The notes below the pieces were generated by a model. That model had not been told where the DNA came from. It saw only the letters and a list, made by a program, of their open reading frames with translations, and ran no database searches. A program made the position numbers and the translations under genes. Positions 32,702 through 42,728 of a stretch of 62,375 bases of DNA are shown here, piece by piece. Every line of letters starts with the position of its first letter. Within the stretch, counting starts at the first letter, position 1. Source of the stretch: Phocaeicola coprocola DSM 17136 (GTDB lineage Bacteria; Bacteroidota; Bacteroidia; Bacteroidales; Bacteroidaceae). The stretch covers positions 1 to 62,375 of the forward strand of contig NZ_DS981464.1 in assembly GCF_000154845.1 (NCBI RefSeq), in the 5' to 3' direction.

Positions 32702-35700
32702 TTACAATTTCTGATCTGAGATCAGCCGGGCTATGCGGGTTTTGCTTTGAGCCCCTTTAGTGAGCAGATATACGTGTTTATATGCGTCACGGTTCAGTTC
32801 CGTAGGTGAACCGTTAATCAGAATAATGTTTCGGTCGTTTGCAAATTTTAGGATTCCGTTTACATTATTAGGATGTAGCTTTCCGATCTCATCCATCATG
32901 CAATGTAATTTGAAGTCCTTAAACTTCTGCGAAGCACTTTCTTTGAATACATTCAGCAGCATGATATTAATCATTGCTTTTACCAGGATATCTGTTCCTT
33001 CCGAACCCACATTCGACAACTTTTCGACAAAACCGGTGTCGTTGTTGTTTTCTATGATGCGGAAACGTAATTCAAACGAATCGTATAGACGGATCTTGTC
33101 ATACCGGTAAGCGTGCATTTCTTTGATGAAATCACGCAATAAAGCGATAGCTTCCTGTTTCACCAATTGTTCGTTTTCGCTGGAAAACAAGTTTGTGCCC
33201 GGAGTAAGGTCGTAAGCATGTTCATTGTAATATTTCTGTATGGCTCTCAAAGCATTTACCACTCGGTTGCTGCTTTCTTCTACCTTCATTTCAATACGTT
33301 GGATTACTCCTACGAAATTGCATGTCTGGAATCCTTTGTTTACCTTGCTTATCAGATCCTGTATATCACTTTCCGAGGCCGTAAGCATGGAAGTATCCAT
33401 GCTGATACGTTTGAAGATGTCCGAATGCTCGTTGTTGATGCGACGCACGAATTCGTTGATTTTATTTTCTTCTACAAAGTCGTGTAATTCATCGGCAAAA
33501 CGTATATATTCCCAATCTTCATTGAATTTCGTTTTGAACTTAAACGTATTGTCCTCGTCAAAATGTCCGGTAAAGAGATTTACTTCTTTGCGCAGGCGAC
33601 TCTGAAGCTGCATGTACTGGTTTTCCATGCGTCCCAGTTCATCAATCAGTTCGATACATCCTTTTTGAACGGCTATTTCAGTTTCCGTACCATTTTCAGA
33701 ACGGAAAATATCCTGATGAGGCTTGTACCAGTCGTATGCAGGAATTTTTTCGTACGCATCCAGGTTGCCGGATAAGCTGCGTACATTTTCCTCTGCTTCA
33801 TGCAGTGATTTATTCAGCTTGTCTATTTCACTTTGCAGGGCTCCTGTTTCTTTATGTAAAGATTCTTTCTCGTTGTTTAATAAACGTTTTTGCTCGTCAT
33901 ATTCACGTTGCCATGTCGGAATTTGGTCAATCAAATCGCGTTTATCCTTCTGATACTCGATGATGAGTGCAGCATGGTCTTTTATAAACAGAAGTTCCTG
34001 TTCGATATTCTGCAATTGTTCTGCAATGTTTTGCAGACGTTCTGTATCGGCTCCCTGTGTGTGGAGCTCCTTTTGCATGTCGTTTTCGTATTCAGCCTTT
34101 ACAGAAGCTATCCGTTGCTGTTCCTCTTTATCTTCCTTGCGTATGTTGTCTGCCTGTGCACTTTTTTCGTTGTTCAGATTTTGCAACAGTTTGTTCCATT
34201 CTTGCTTTAAATTGTTCAGCTTGTCCGATTTCTCTTTGTTTAGATTATTCAGCTTGCTTTCTGTCTGTTGCAATTCATTATGAGCCTGCATTTTTTGCTC
34301 TTCCAGTTCGTGAAGTTTGCGGTTTCTTTCTGCTTCGGCCTTTTTCTTCCAGTTTTCCAGATCGAGCATATCCTGTTGATATTGTCGTTCCAGTTTTTCC
34401 AGTTCATATTCTTGTAGAGCGATGATATCTTTTTGCTCTTTTATTTTCGGCTGATATTTACTTTTCAGCGTTTCTTCCAGCTCTTCTTTTTCACTCTGCA
34501 ATCGGATTGTTTCTGCTGCTATTTCTTCCAGACGACAAGTGCCGGCTTCTTTCTCTTTCTGATAATCGTTGATGGATTTAATATGTCGGTTTATTCCAGC
34601 CAGATCAATTGAAATTCCGTAGAAAGACTCGCCTGCATCTTGCAATTGGGGTGACAAACCTGTCTGCCAGAGGATAGACTCATCGCAAAGCTTACCGATG
34701 TTTTCCTCCCATCCTGGTTTGTTATCCTTGAGCCATCCCTGTAATGTATTGCGGCTGTTTTGTAAAAACGTTTCCAGTTCGTCAACACGTGGCTTCAGCT
34801 GCTGCTGTTCCAGTTGCAGTCTGGTTAGTGCATCATCTTTTTCTTTTGTTCCGTGCTGCAATTCTTCTTCCCACTTCAGCGTAATCTCCTTGATGATGAG
34901 TTGTGCGTTGTTGATGCGGTTCTTTTTACTCATATGCATGCCGGTATACGACTGTATGCGATGCTTCAGTTCTTCTTGTTCTGTTTCGAAGAACATCTCT
35001 TTCCGGCAAAGCTGCATCTGATAATCAATAGCTGTCAGCACACTCTGTTTTTCACTCTTCTCAGGGTGAAGTTGCTGTGAGAGTTGTTCGTATTCCTGAT
35101 ATAATGCTTCGGTAGAAGCTTCGTGGCGAAGACGTCCTTCCTCAATGCGTGCATTATATGTGCTGTTCAACTCATCCAGTTGCCTGAGTTTTGCTTCATG
35201 AATTTTATTCCATTGTTCATCAAGGCTCTGTATAAGCGACTTATATTTTGTTGAGATCTCTGTATATTGGGAAGTGAGAATACGCTGTTCTTCCAGTAAT
35301 CCGTCGCGGCGGTTTTTCCATTCTTCTTTTCGTGAAGAACGCTCCATTACCTGCTCAATTTGTTGGCGAGCATAATCTTTTTCCTTCTTTTGTGCCTTTT
35401 GCAGCTCATTGTTTAGTACAGCAAGTGTTTCCTGCAATTTGTCACAGCGATGGCGTGACTGCTCTTGCAGTTCTTGTCGGCGAGTAATCAACTTGTTGCG
35501 CTCACTTTCCGCATGTTGTTTTTTTTCTTGCCATTGTGGAAGTGCTTCCTTAGCCTTGATAAAGGCAGAAACCAGTTCGCGGCAACCTTGGGCCAGTGCT
35601 GTCTGCTGTTTCGAAACCTGTGCCGACAATAATGTTATTTCTTTAGCCTGCTTTTGTGTTTCGCGTTTTTGGAATTCTTCGATGTCACGTAGACGGACTT

Positions 35701-36361
35701 CAAAATTTTTCAGATGCTCCTTGTAGTTATTCAGATCGACTGCAGTTTCATCTTCGTTGATGGATGAAATAATTGTCTTTTTGATGAATTCAGCATCCAG
35801 CTTAGAGTTAAGCAAGACATTCTGGATTGTACGAGGAATATTCTGATACTGCTTACTTTCCATAAGCGAATATTTCTTCATATCAGATGAAACGCCATTG
35901 CCATAAAGAATATTCCGGTATTCATCGAAAGTGTAAATAATACGTGAGTAGTCTACGTTCTGCAAATCGAGCTGCATACGTACCCGGTCGGCTCCGGTAT
36001 AGGCAATACGGGTTTCCGGATCGATAAAAAACTCTTTCCGGTAAGGAGAGTCAATAAAACGGTAGCTTACTCGGTTCATCGACTTGAAACTGAGGATACA
36101 GAAAGCTCCGTTCTCAGTAGCTACTTCATAGATGATATACGAATTGGCGTAGGGGAAATAATACTCCGTATAGCTCTGTTTTTCAACTGGGATTCCCAAC
36201 TTTTGTGTATCTGCATTGTAAAAAAAGAGGATAGAGCGAAGTACGGTACTTTTTCCTACTCCCTGTGTACCGATAAAGTGTACATTCCCATCCAAATAGA
36301 TATCATCGGCATAAGGAATATTTGCACTATTTATAAATATAATTCTATTCAGGTTTCTCAT
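32702..36361 (-). CDS. MukB/MksB/JetC-like SMC ATPase
   Basis: The 1219-residue chromosome-structure ATPase has a Walker A loop GTQGVGKST at residues 31-39. More than 700 residues of coiled coil (rich in E, Q, K and L) follow, interrupted near the middle as for an SMC hinge. The C-terminal head has SNVGSEGTDILVKAM (signature-like) and HCMMDEIGKLH (Walker B with Glu). In MukBEF, Mks and Wadjet systems this subunit clamps and extrudes DNA and pairs with a kleisin and a MukE-like protein, both encoded just upstream. The start at 36361 overlaps the MukE-like stop by 17 bp. The frame is open to 36397, but the extra residues do not fit the family. Confidence 0.88.
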   Translation of the reverse strand: MRNLNRIIFINSANIPYADDIYLDGNVHFIGTQGVGKSTVLRSILFFYNADTQKLGIPVEKQSYTEYYFPYANSYIIYEVATENGAFCILSFKSMNRVSYRFIDSPYRKEFFIDPETRIAYTGADRVRMQLDLQNVDYSRIIYTFDEYRNILYGNGVSSDMKKYSLMESKQYQNIPRTIQNVLLNSKLDAEFIKKTIISSINEDETAVDLNNYKEHLKNFEVRLRDIEEFQKRETQKQAKEITLLSAQVSKQQTALAQGCRELVSAFIKAKEALPQWQEKKQHAESERNKLITRRQELQEQSRHRCDKLQETLAVLNNELQKAQKKEKDYARQQIEQVMERSSRKEEWKNRRDGLLEEQRILTSQYTEISTKYKSLIQSLDEQWNKIHEAKLRQLDELNSTYNARIEEGRLRHEASTEALYQEYEQLSQQLHPEKSEKQSVLTAIDYQMQLCRKEMFFETEQEELKHRIQSYTGMHMSKKNRINNAQLIIKEITLKWEEELQHGTKEKDDALTRLQLEQQQLKPRVDELETFLQNSRNTLQGWLKDNKPGWEENIGKLCDESILWQTGLSPQLQDAGESFYGISIDLAGINRHIKSINDYQKEKEAGTCRLEEIAAETIRLQSEKEELEETLKSKYQPKIKEQKDIIALQEYELEKLERQYQQDMLDLENWKKKAEAERNRKLHELEEQKMQAHNELQQTESKLNNLNKEKSDKLNNLKQEWNKLLQNLNNEKSAQADNIRKEDKEEQQRIASVKAEYENDMQKELHTQGADTERLQNIAEQLQNIEQELLFIKDHAALIIEYQKDKRDLIDQIPTWQREYDEQKRLLNNEKESLHKETGALQSEIDKLNKSLHEAEENVRSLSGNLDAYEKIPAYDWYKPHQDIFRSENGTETEIAVQKGCIELIDELGRMENQYMQLQSRLRKEVNLFTGHFDEDNTFKFKTKFNEDWEYIRFADELHDFVEENKINEFVRRINNEHSDIFKRISMDTSMLTASESDIQDLISKVNKGFQTCNFVGVIQRIEMKVEESSNRVVNALRAIQKYYNEHAYDLTPGTNLFSSENEQLVKQEAIALLRDFIKEMHAYRYDKIRLYDSFELRFRIIENNNDTGFVEKLSNVGSEGTDILVKAMINIMLLNVFKESASQKFKDFKLHCMMDEIGKLHPNNVNGILKFANDRNIILINGSPTELNRDAYKHVYLLTKGAQSKTRIARLISDQKL

Positions 36362-36929
36362 CGTCTTGGCTGTCATCGTAAATGTTAATACTTTCAATCA
36401 GGCGTTCCAGATAATTCCAGGAACTCATTACTTTATATGTATTGTTCTTCTCGTTTTCCAGTTCCAGAAAAGAGTCACGGGTAAGCTGCCGTATCATATT
36501 ATCGAGCACCTCTTTGCGTACATCTTTATCGGAGAAATGTTTACGTATCCCGTCCAGCTTGTTCTGCAACATGACGTTGATGTTGGCTTCCACCAATATC
36601 TGTTCCGGCTGAAAACGATAGCCCGGTCCGAAAGTTTCATCGTATGTTTTAAATAAGTCGAGGACATCAATCCAGTAATAGGCACGCAGAATCTTTTGTT
36701 CCAGTGTAACACGAGGTTCTGTACGAGAAAAATAAAAATATTCGTTTCCCCGCTCCAGTGTATAGCCTATCTGTGCAAAATAAATCGACAGAGCTTCGAA
36801 GTCATCGTCTATAATATCATATAAATCGCGTACGTCTTCATTTGTACTGTTTGAACTGATAAACAGACCTTTTTGCAAATAGTCGAAAATAGCCGCTGTA
36901 TGATCGGGTATTCTTATTGTTAGTTCCAT
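36345..36929 (-). CDS. MukE/MksE/JetB-like subunit (winged helix)
   Basis: The 194-residue protein has the expected size and position for the MukE-like partner of an SMC-kleisin complex. Predicted winged-helix segments are FDYLQKGLFISSNSTNEDVRDLYD near the start and RYTLERGNEYFYFSRTEP-like stretches in the middle (position about 55-80), with a helical C-terminus rich in charged residues. It lies between the kleisin-like and SMC-like genes and overlaps the latter. The assignment rests on context and fold-like features; sequence identity with characterised MukE is likely to be low. Confidence 0.7.
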   Translation of the reverse strand: MELTIRIPDHTAAIFDYLQKGLFISSNSTNEDVRDLYDIIDDDFEALSIYFAQIGYTLERGNEYFYFSRTEPRVTLEQKILRAYYWIDVLDLFKTYDETFGPGYRFQPEQILVEANINVMLQNKLDGIRKHFSDKDVRKEVLDNMIRQLTRDSFLELENEKNNTYKVMSSWNYLERLIESINIYDDSQDDEKPE

Positions 36930-37024
36930 ATAATCTATTGATTTTTTCTGATTGACTTTAGCATGTATTCCGAATGTTTACCGGAATGAACTAAAGTAAA
37001 TATTTTTTGTTATGCGATCCTCCT

Positions 37025-38254
37025 TTATATCGGATAGATGCGAGCATATTCATAGTTTTTGTAAATACCAAATTCTTCACTGATACGGAACTGCGATTCG
37101 TATAGTGATACAATCTGGCAAAAGAGGGTAGTCCGTTCTTCCTCACTGACTTCTTGACGGAATGGATAGCGCATCAGGAAAGAGAACAGATCTTCTGGCT
37201 GTGCAGTGGCATCTTTCCACATTGCTTCAGTTTGTGCCTGAATATAGTTGCCGACCGTTTCTTCCAGACTTATTGTTTCCTGATACATTGACTGAGATGC
37301 CAGATCTTCATCGCTGAACGCACCAGCTTCGTTGCTTCGTATGGTTTCGCGATGCTGGAGGTTTTTCATTACTTTCAGAATGATCGGACGTGCCTCATCG
37401 GTATTCAAGTAATTTATGGAAAGCTTGAATGATGACGGTGCTGTTCCTTCCAAAAGAATGGAGTGCTCACGTTCCAGTACTTCGGCGAGATTACTTTTGG
37501 CACGCAGTTCAAATTGATCTTGCAAATATTTTACCCGGCGTATTTTTTCTACCAGTATCACTTGACTCTTAATCTGATTCAGGTAATTGATGATATCCTG
37601 CTGTGCCCGGATAAGACTATGCGCTGAAAGCTGTAATTCCCGGCGAAGTTCCAGCAAAATCCGGTTCAGCTCATCATCAGTTGCTTGTTGGAAGAATTGT
37701 CGTTCTTCGTGCAATATCAGATTTTCCGTCGTATCAATCAGCTGCTGGATATTGATTCGTTTTTTATCGAGGTTTTCCAGCTTGGCAATCTTTATCTGAT
37801 AGGTAGGCTCATGTTTGAAAGCATTGTCGATGCTGGTCTGCAAATTCATGATATTACGTATCGTAGTACGAGCTATTTTCTGAAAAGTAATTTTGATATT
37901 TCTTACGTAACTAGCCTTACGCGTTGCGATACGTTCTTTGAGATAATAATCCATCAGTTCGTGAAGATACTCGATATTTTCATCTATCACGGCTGTATTG
38001 ATTTCTTCATTAGCCTCAAGTAACAGTTCGAAAAAATCCATAAACCGTGCATCCAGCTCAACAAAGTTGCCGTTCTGATGAATTACTTCTTTTTCTATAA
38101 GTAGTTTCAGACGGTTTTCATCATCTTTCAGCAAAGCCAGTGCATCGGAGTATCTGAAGCTTAGTATTTTTCTTTTCTCGAACATTTCCGTCAGCAGCCC
38201 TCTTGCTGCGGCGACGGTGTTTATGATTTCGTGTATAGAACGGAATATGTACAT
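37025..38254 (-). CDS. MukF/MksF/JetA-like kleisin subunit
   Basis: The 409-residue, mostly helical protein has an N-terminal winged-helix-like region (IHEIINTVAAARGLLTEM to LLIEKEVIHQNGNFVEL), long amphipathic helices (about residues 95-260) and a C-terminal domain that would contact the SMC head. Together with the MukE-like and SMC-like genes it makes the three-subunit set of Mks or Wadjet. The plasmid-cleaving JetD subunit of Wadjet is not found in this operon. A hairpin terminator ends only about 10 bp upstream of the ATG, so the promoter position is unclear. Confidence 0.72.
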   Translation of the reverse strand: MYIFRSIHEIINTVAAARGLLTEMFEKRKILSFRYSDALALLKDDENRLKLLIEKEVIHQNGNFVELDARFMDFFELLLEANEEINTAVIDENIEYLHELMDYYLKERIATRKASYVRNIKITFQKIARTTIRNIMNLQTSIDNAFKHEPTYQIKIAKLENLDKKRINIQQLIDTTENLILHEERQFFQQATDDELNRILLELRRELQLSAHSLIRAQQDIINYLNQIKSQVILVEKIRRVKYLQDQFELRAKSNLAEVLEREHSILLEGTAPSSFKLSINYLNTDEARPIILKVMKNLQHRETIRSNEAGAFSDEDLASQSMYQETISLEETVGNYIQAQTEAMWKDATAQPEDLFSFLMRYPFRQEVSEEERTTLFCQIVSLYESQFRISEEFGIYKNYEYARIYPI

Positions 38255-38263
38255 AATATTATA

Positions 38264-38301
38264 AAAAATCCTCGCAAAGTTATAGCTTGGCGAGGATTTT
38301 T
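38264..38301 (-). terminator. Terminator between the FimB-like gene and the SMC operon
   Basis: AAAAATCCTCGC (38264-38275) and GCGAGGATTTTT (38290-38301) form a perfect 12-bp stem with T tracts on both strands. On the minus strand it lies after the FimB-like stop and only 10 bp before the kleisin ATG. Confidence 0.75.
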
Positions 38302-38378
38302 CCTAATTTTTTATGTTTTGTCTTATTCCTTTATCTTTCTTCTAGAGCAGGGGAGCCCCGAAAGGAGCTTGTTTTTCT

Positions 38379-39337
38379 TCAATCCACCACTGGAAATTCA
38401 ATCGTTTCGCTGGATTCATTCCAGTTGTCGATAGTGAAGTTTCCGGAACTCCCCCCCCCTGCAAAAATATCTCCGATAACAATGTTTACTGTCAGACGTG
38501 TATTGGCAACCAATGTCGATTCCAGATTTTTCGATAGCGTGTGTACGCTACCATCTTTCAGCGTAATCAGGAGTGTAAGCAAGGGGTTGGGGCAGAAGGA
38601 AATACCATTACCATTGCATTACTCATTTCGGTATTATCGACAGAACGTACCAGATCAAACTTGACAGTCTTTGTCTTATTTTCGGGTTCGGCTGTATACA
38701 GATTGATTTTTTCAGCTATTCCACCGATAAGAACCTGCATATCTGTAATGTTAGAGTTGATGACGGCATTGTTTTTTGTTTTGACAATCACCTTGAGTCC
38801 TGCTACAACCCGTTCCATATTGGCTTCCAGATCCTCTTGTCCGATATTTACTTCCTTGTTGGTGGGTACCAGATCGTATACAGGAATATATGTAGTATCT
38901 TTATTATATTGTCTCAATCCGAAATACAATTTAGATAAGTCTGAACCAATAGATAGCCCGGGTTCATCAATGGCTGGGGTTGTATGAATAGGTTCTTCAT
39001 ATTTGGGAGTTCTCCAATATACAATGTTATATTTGCCGACAGGCAGCGATACTTCTCGGTTGTTATCTCCTACAATGTTTCCATCCTGAACATTGTAAAA
39101 ACCATAGAACACGCTTAGCGTATTGTTTACATAGTTCCCGAAATAAATAGAGCTTCCCTGAAGGCAAGGATAAGCTTCTACTATACCCGTGAGAGGACTT
39201 TGAGAATCGCTCACACGGGTATGTAGAGCGGGAGTAACAAGATTGGGGGTTGATTCAGTAGAGAGAGTATAACTGTCATCTCTACAAGCTGTCGTGATGA
39301 GTAAGAGTGTAAGTGCTCCTAAAGTGATTTTTTTCAT
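38379..39337 (-). pseudogene. Frameshifted FimB/Mfa2-like fimbrial lipoprotein gene
   Basis: One gene appears in two frames. The N-terminal part (39337-38567) starts with lipoprotein signal MKKITLGALTLLLITTAC and contains the beta-rich first domain. It goes out of frame near 38590, and the C-terminal part (PLLTLLITLKDGSVHTLSKN to IEFPVVD) is read to 38379 in the next frame. The break lies in GCCCCAACCCC, and one extra C would restore PSAPNPLLTLL. Further on, nine G in a row (38459-38451, minus strand) encode three Gly codons. Members of the family anchor or cap fimbriae at the outer membrane. The shift may be a true inactivation, slippage-based phase variation or a sequencing error. Confidence 0.65.
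38451..38459 (-). repeat. Homopolymer tract G(9) inside the FimB-like gene
   Basis: Nine consecutive G on the coding strand (C on the plus strand) encode Gly-Gly-Gly near the C-terminus. Tracts of this length are prone to slippage and would change the last 40 or so residues if they varied. Confidence 0.7.
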
Positions 39338-39714
39338 ACTTTGTTCTTAAATAATAAACAACTAAATGTAGCAAATGTTTTCATAAAAGTGAAATTTCGT
39401 AAGAAAAAAATGTGTATAGGGAAGAAAAAAGGCAATATATTTCCAAAAACTTGTTGAAGAGCATATTTTACTTGGTTGAAGTCTTTTCAGATAATTCAGC
39501 AAAAACTCTCAATTTTTGTACAAATACTTTTGAAATATTGCTCAAAAAAATCGGGGAAGTTGTACAAATTTTAAAAAAATATCTCGATGTTTTTGGAAAG
39601 ATTTGCCCAAGTTTTAGACATAATTCCGGCTTTTGTTGTTTTAGTGGCTTTTTAGTAACCAAAACAGGGTTCTTAATTAAAGAAAAACAAGGTACAGTGA
39701 AAAAGTTAAGTTTG

Positions 39715-39722
39715 TATCTTTG
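39715..39722 (+). promoter_or_regulatory. -7 box of the AsmA-like gene
   Basis: TATCTTTG matches TAnnTTTG. It lies 14 bp upstream of the ATG at 39736, so the transcript has a very short leader, and the frame that starts at 39412 cannot be the gene's true N-terminus. Confidence 0.6.
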
Positions 39723-39735
39723 TCGGAAATTAGGT

Positions 39736-42717
39736 ATGAAAAAGATTATGAAGAAGCGTACAAAAGGGATATTGAAAATAGCCGGTATATCTTTCGGCTC
39801 ATTGATTGTTTTAATTCTGATAGCAATAACAGTTGCTATAAATTTTGTGTTTACTCCTTCCAGGTTAACTCCGGTAGTCTTGAAAACTGCTAATCAGGCA
39901 CTGAATGCCAAGTTGGAGATGAAGAGTGTGGAACTGACTTTTTTCTCTACGTTTCCACGTTTCGGATTGAAGTTGGTCGATGGAAGTCTTGTCTCGAAAG
40001 TGTTCTGTGATACAGCATGGCAGAAAACAGATTCGTTGCTGTCATTTGGCAAATGCGTGGTTGTGGTAAATCCGATAGATTATTTGATAAATAAAAAAAT
40101 AACTCTTAACTATCTGGGATTGGAAGATGCTTCGGTTTACGCTTATAAGAGTAGGGAGGGCATTGCCAACTGGGATATTGTAGCTTCTGATACAACTGCT
40201 GTAGCTGATACTGCTTCTTCTGGCAAGACAGATTTGTCGGGAGGTATTGATATTCGTCGGGTATCGCTGAAGCGGGCAAATGTTATTTTTGATGACCGGG
40301 ATACAAGAGTTTATGCCCGCCTGACCAATGCTGCACTTAATCTGACAGCTTCTTTGCAGAAAGAACACTCAAAGTTAGCTATGCGTTTCAGCAATGATAA
40401 TGTACTTTTCTGGCAGGACGGACAATTGCTGGTCAATAAGGTTGCGACAGACCTGAAGACTTCTCTTGATCTGGACCGTTCTACGCGTACACTTACACTA
40501 AATGATGCCAACATTTCATTAAACGGTATAACCTTTGATGTGAAGGGAACCTTGAAGCGAGATACAGTTCGCCGTGCACTTAACGTGGATATTGCATATG
40601 CTCTGCATGCTCCTTCCTTGGAAACGGTATTCAATATGATTCCTGAGAGTGTTTTGAAGCGTGAAAGTATGGAGGCAAGAGGCAGTGTGAAAATGGAGGG
40701 TGATGTAAAAGGATGGTATGGAAAGCAGCAGATGCCTGCCGTTACGTTGAAGGTACAGATAGATAAAGCATCGGCTAAATATGAGAAACTTCCTTATGGA
40801 ATTGACAATTTTACGGCCGATTTTTATGCGTTTGTAGATTTAATGCGTAAACAGCCTTCGTATGCAGACTTGAAGATTTTTCATTTTCAGGGGGCTCATA
40901 CAGATATACTGGCCGATGCAAAGATTATGAATCTGTTGGAAGATCCAGATATAACGTTTAATACAAAATCGAAAGTAGATCTGACTGCCTTGGCACAGGC
41001 TTTTCCTTTGCAGGAGGGGGTAACTATTGGTGGCGATCTGGAGGCTGATTTGCGGTTGAAATGTCGGCTGTCTTCCATTAAGAAGCAGGATTTGGGACGT
41101 ATTCGTTTAGGTGGAAAATTGAAGATGACGAATTTGCAGTTGCGGGATGTTAATAAAGGATTTGAATTTGCGAGTGATGCTTCGCTCAATTTCATCGGGA
41201 ATGATAATCTGGCTGCACGTGCGGAAATCAATAAACTGGTCTTGCAGTCAAAGCTGGCTAATTCGAATGTAGAAAAACTGACTATGTCGGTTAAATCTAC
41301 TAACCCCCAGGATACTACCCGTATTACAGACGTTGAATGTAAATTTACTTTGAATCGTCTGAAAGGGAATATGGGCGATTCGTTGGCGTTATTCTGTCAG
41401 AAAGCTGATGCTACAGTGCGCTTGCAGCCTGGGAAAAAGAACCCTTCGATGCCTCAGGTTTCTCTTTCGCTGAGTGCTGATACCATGTTCTGCCGTGCCT
41501 GGAAAACAAAGATGGGGGTGGATCGGGCAGGCTTTGCTGTGACCGCAGAAAAATTGCATGATTCACTCTGGATTCCGAAAGGCATCATTGGTTTCCGTCG
41601 TATGAGAATGTCGACTCCTGAATTTGCATTACCTATACGTATGAAAAAAACATCGGTGACGATAGGTAACCGGATGATAACGCTGAAAAATGCAACTTGT
41701 CGGGTGGGACATTCCGATTTGACGGCAACTGGAGCCATATACGATTTGTATGGAACGATGAAGCATCATCGTCCGTTGAGGGGGAAGCTGGAGGTTTCTT
41801 CCCGTAACCTCGACTGTAATCAACTTATCAATTCATTGAGTTTCCCAGAAGATACACTTCAGGCTGAAGTTGATACTACTGCTTCATCGTTGGAGTTATT
41901 TGTAATTCCAAAGAGTCTGGATTTTGAACTCCAGACTAACTTGAAAAGGGTGAAGTATGACAAGATGATATTCGAAGATGTGCGTGGAGCTGTGGATATC
42001 CGGAATCAGGCTGTTCATCTGAAAGGATTAAGCATGAAGGGGATGGATGCTCAGATGAATGCAACTTTGGTTTATCGTGCTCAGGAGAAGAAGCAGGGAT
42101 ATGCCGGATTCGACTTCAGGCTGCATAAAATCAATATAGCCAAGCTGGTTGAATTTGCTCCTTCACTGGATACAATTGTCCCGATGCTTCGTTCGTTCCA
42201 GGGAGTTGTTGATTTTGAAGCTGCTGCCGAGGCGGTACTTGATTCGAATCTGAATATCAAGATTCCGTCTTTGCGTTCGGCTGTACATATCAAGGGCGAC
42301 AGTCTGGTACTGATGGATGGAGAAACTTTTGCTGAAATATCGAAGATGCTGATGTTTAAGAACAAAGAGCGGAACATGTTCGACAGTATTTCGGTGAATA
42401 TGACAATAAAGGACGGCAATGTGACAGTATATCCTTTTATTGTGCAGATAGACCGATATAAGGCGGCTGTGGGAGGAACTCAGGGACTTGACATGAACTT
42501 CGATTACCATATTTCTATTTTAAAGTCGCCTCTGCCTTTTAAGATGGGAGTGAATATTACGGGAAATCTGGATAAGATGAAGTTTAAACTGGGCAAGGCT
42601 AAATACAAGGATGCGGTAACTTCGGTAGAAATACGAAAAGTAGACAGTACACGTATCAATATGGGACGGCAAATCGTAAATGATTTCCGCCAGGTTATGA
42701 AGAGAAAACCTGAATAA
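39736..42717 (+). CDS. AsmA-family membrane-anchored protein
   Basis: The 993-residue protein has one N-terminal transmembrane helix (residues about 14-37) followed by a very long periplasmic beta-rich region. The AsmA domain starts with FTPSRLTPVVLKTANQAL near residue 39, and the AsmA-like C-terminal part holds MFDSISVNMTIKDGNV near 885. AsmA/TamB-type proteins bridge the periplasm and move lipids to the outer membrane; the specific role here is inferred. The start is 39736 by the promoter; the Met at 39748 is an alternative. Confidence 0.82.
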   Translation: MKKIMKKRTKGILKIAGISFGSLIVLILIAITVAINFVFTPSRLTPVVLKTANQALNAKLEMKSVELTFFSTFPRFGLKLVDGSLVSKVFCDTAWQKTDSLLSFGKCVVVVNPIDYLINKKITLNYLGLEDASVYAYKSREGIANWDIVASDTTAVADTASSGKTDLSGGIDIRRVSLKRANVIFDDRDTRVYARLTNAALNLTASLQKEHSKLAMRFSNDNVLFWQDGQLLVNKVATDLKTSLDLDRSTRTLTLNDANISLNGITFDVKGTLKRDTVRRALNVDIAYALHAPSLETVFNMIPESVLKRESMEARGSVKMEGDVKGWYGKQQMPAVTLKVQIDKASAKYEKLPYGIDNFTADFYAFVDLMRKQPSYADLKIFHFQGAHTDILADAKIMNLLEDPDITFNTKSKVDLTALAQAFPLQEGVTIGGDLEADLRLKCRLSSIKKQDLGRIRLGGKLKMTNLQLRDVNKGFEFASDASLNFIGNDNLAARAEINKLVLQSKLANSNVEKLTMSVKSTNPQDTTRITDVECKFTLNRLKGNMGDSLALFCQKADATVRLQPGKKNPSMPQVSLSLSADTMFCRAWKTKMGVDRAGFAVTAEKLHDSLWIPKGIIGFRRMRMSTPEFALPIRMKKTSVTIGNRMITLKNATCRVGHSDLTATGAIYDLYGTMKHHRPLRGKLEVSSRNLDCNQLINSLSFPEDTLQAEVDTTASSLELFVIPKSLDFELQTNLKRVKYDKMIFEDVRGAVDIRNQAVHLKGLSMKGMDAQMNATLVYRAQEKKQGYAGFDFRLHKINIAKLVEFAPSLDTIVPMLRSFQGVVDFEAAAEAVLDSNLNIKIPSLRSAVHIKGDSLVLMDGETFAEISKMLMFKNKERNMFDSISVNMTIKDGNVTVYPFIVQIDRYKAAVGGTQGLDMNFDYHISILKSPLPFKMGVNITGNLDKMKFKLGKAKYKDAVTSVEIRKVDSTRINMGRQIVNDFRQVMKRKPE

Positions 42718-42728
42718 GGTTTCTCTTC

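Noticed and set aside
33167..35726. Several plus-strand open frames opposite the SMC-like gene
   Set aside because: They are shadows of the long coiled-coil coding region. Their residues are the low-complexity complement of Glu/Gln/Lys codons.
32702..38254. Complete Wadjet (JetABCD) system
   Set aside because: No JetD-like Toprim protein is encoded next to the three subunits. Only an Mks or Wadjet-like three-subunit complex can be supported.
39412..39735. N-terminal extension of the AsmA-like protein
   Set aside because: It lacks a signal or membrane segment, and a -7 promoter box (39715-39722) lies at its end. The true start is at 39736.
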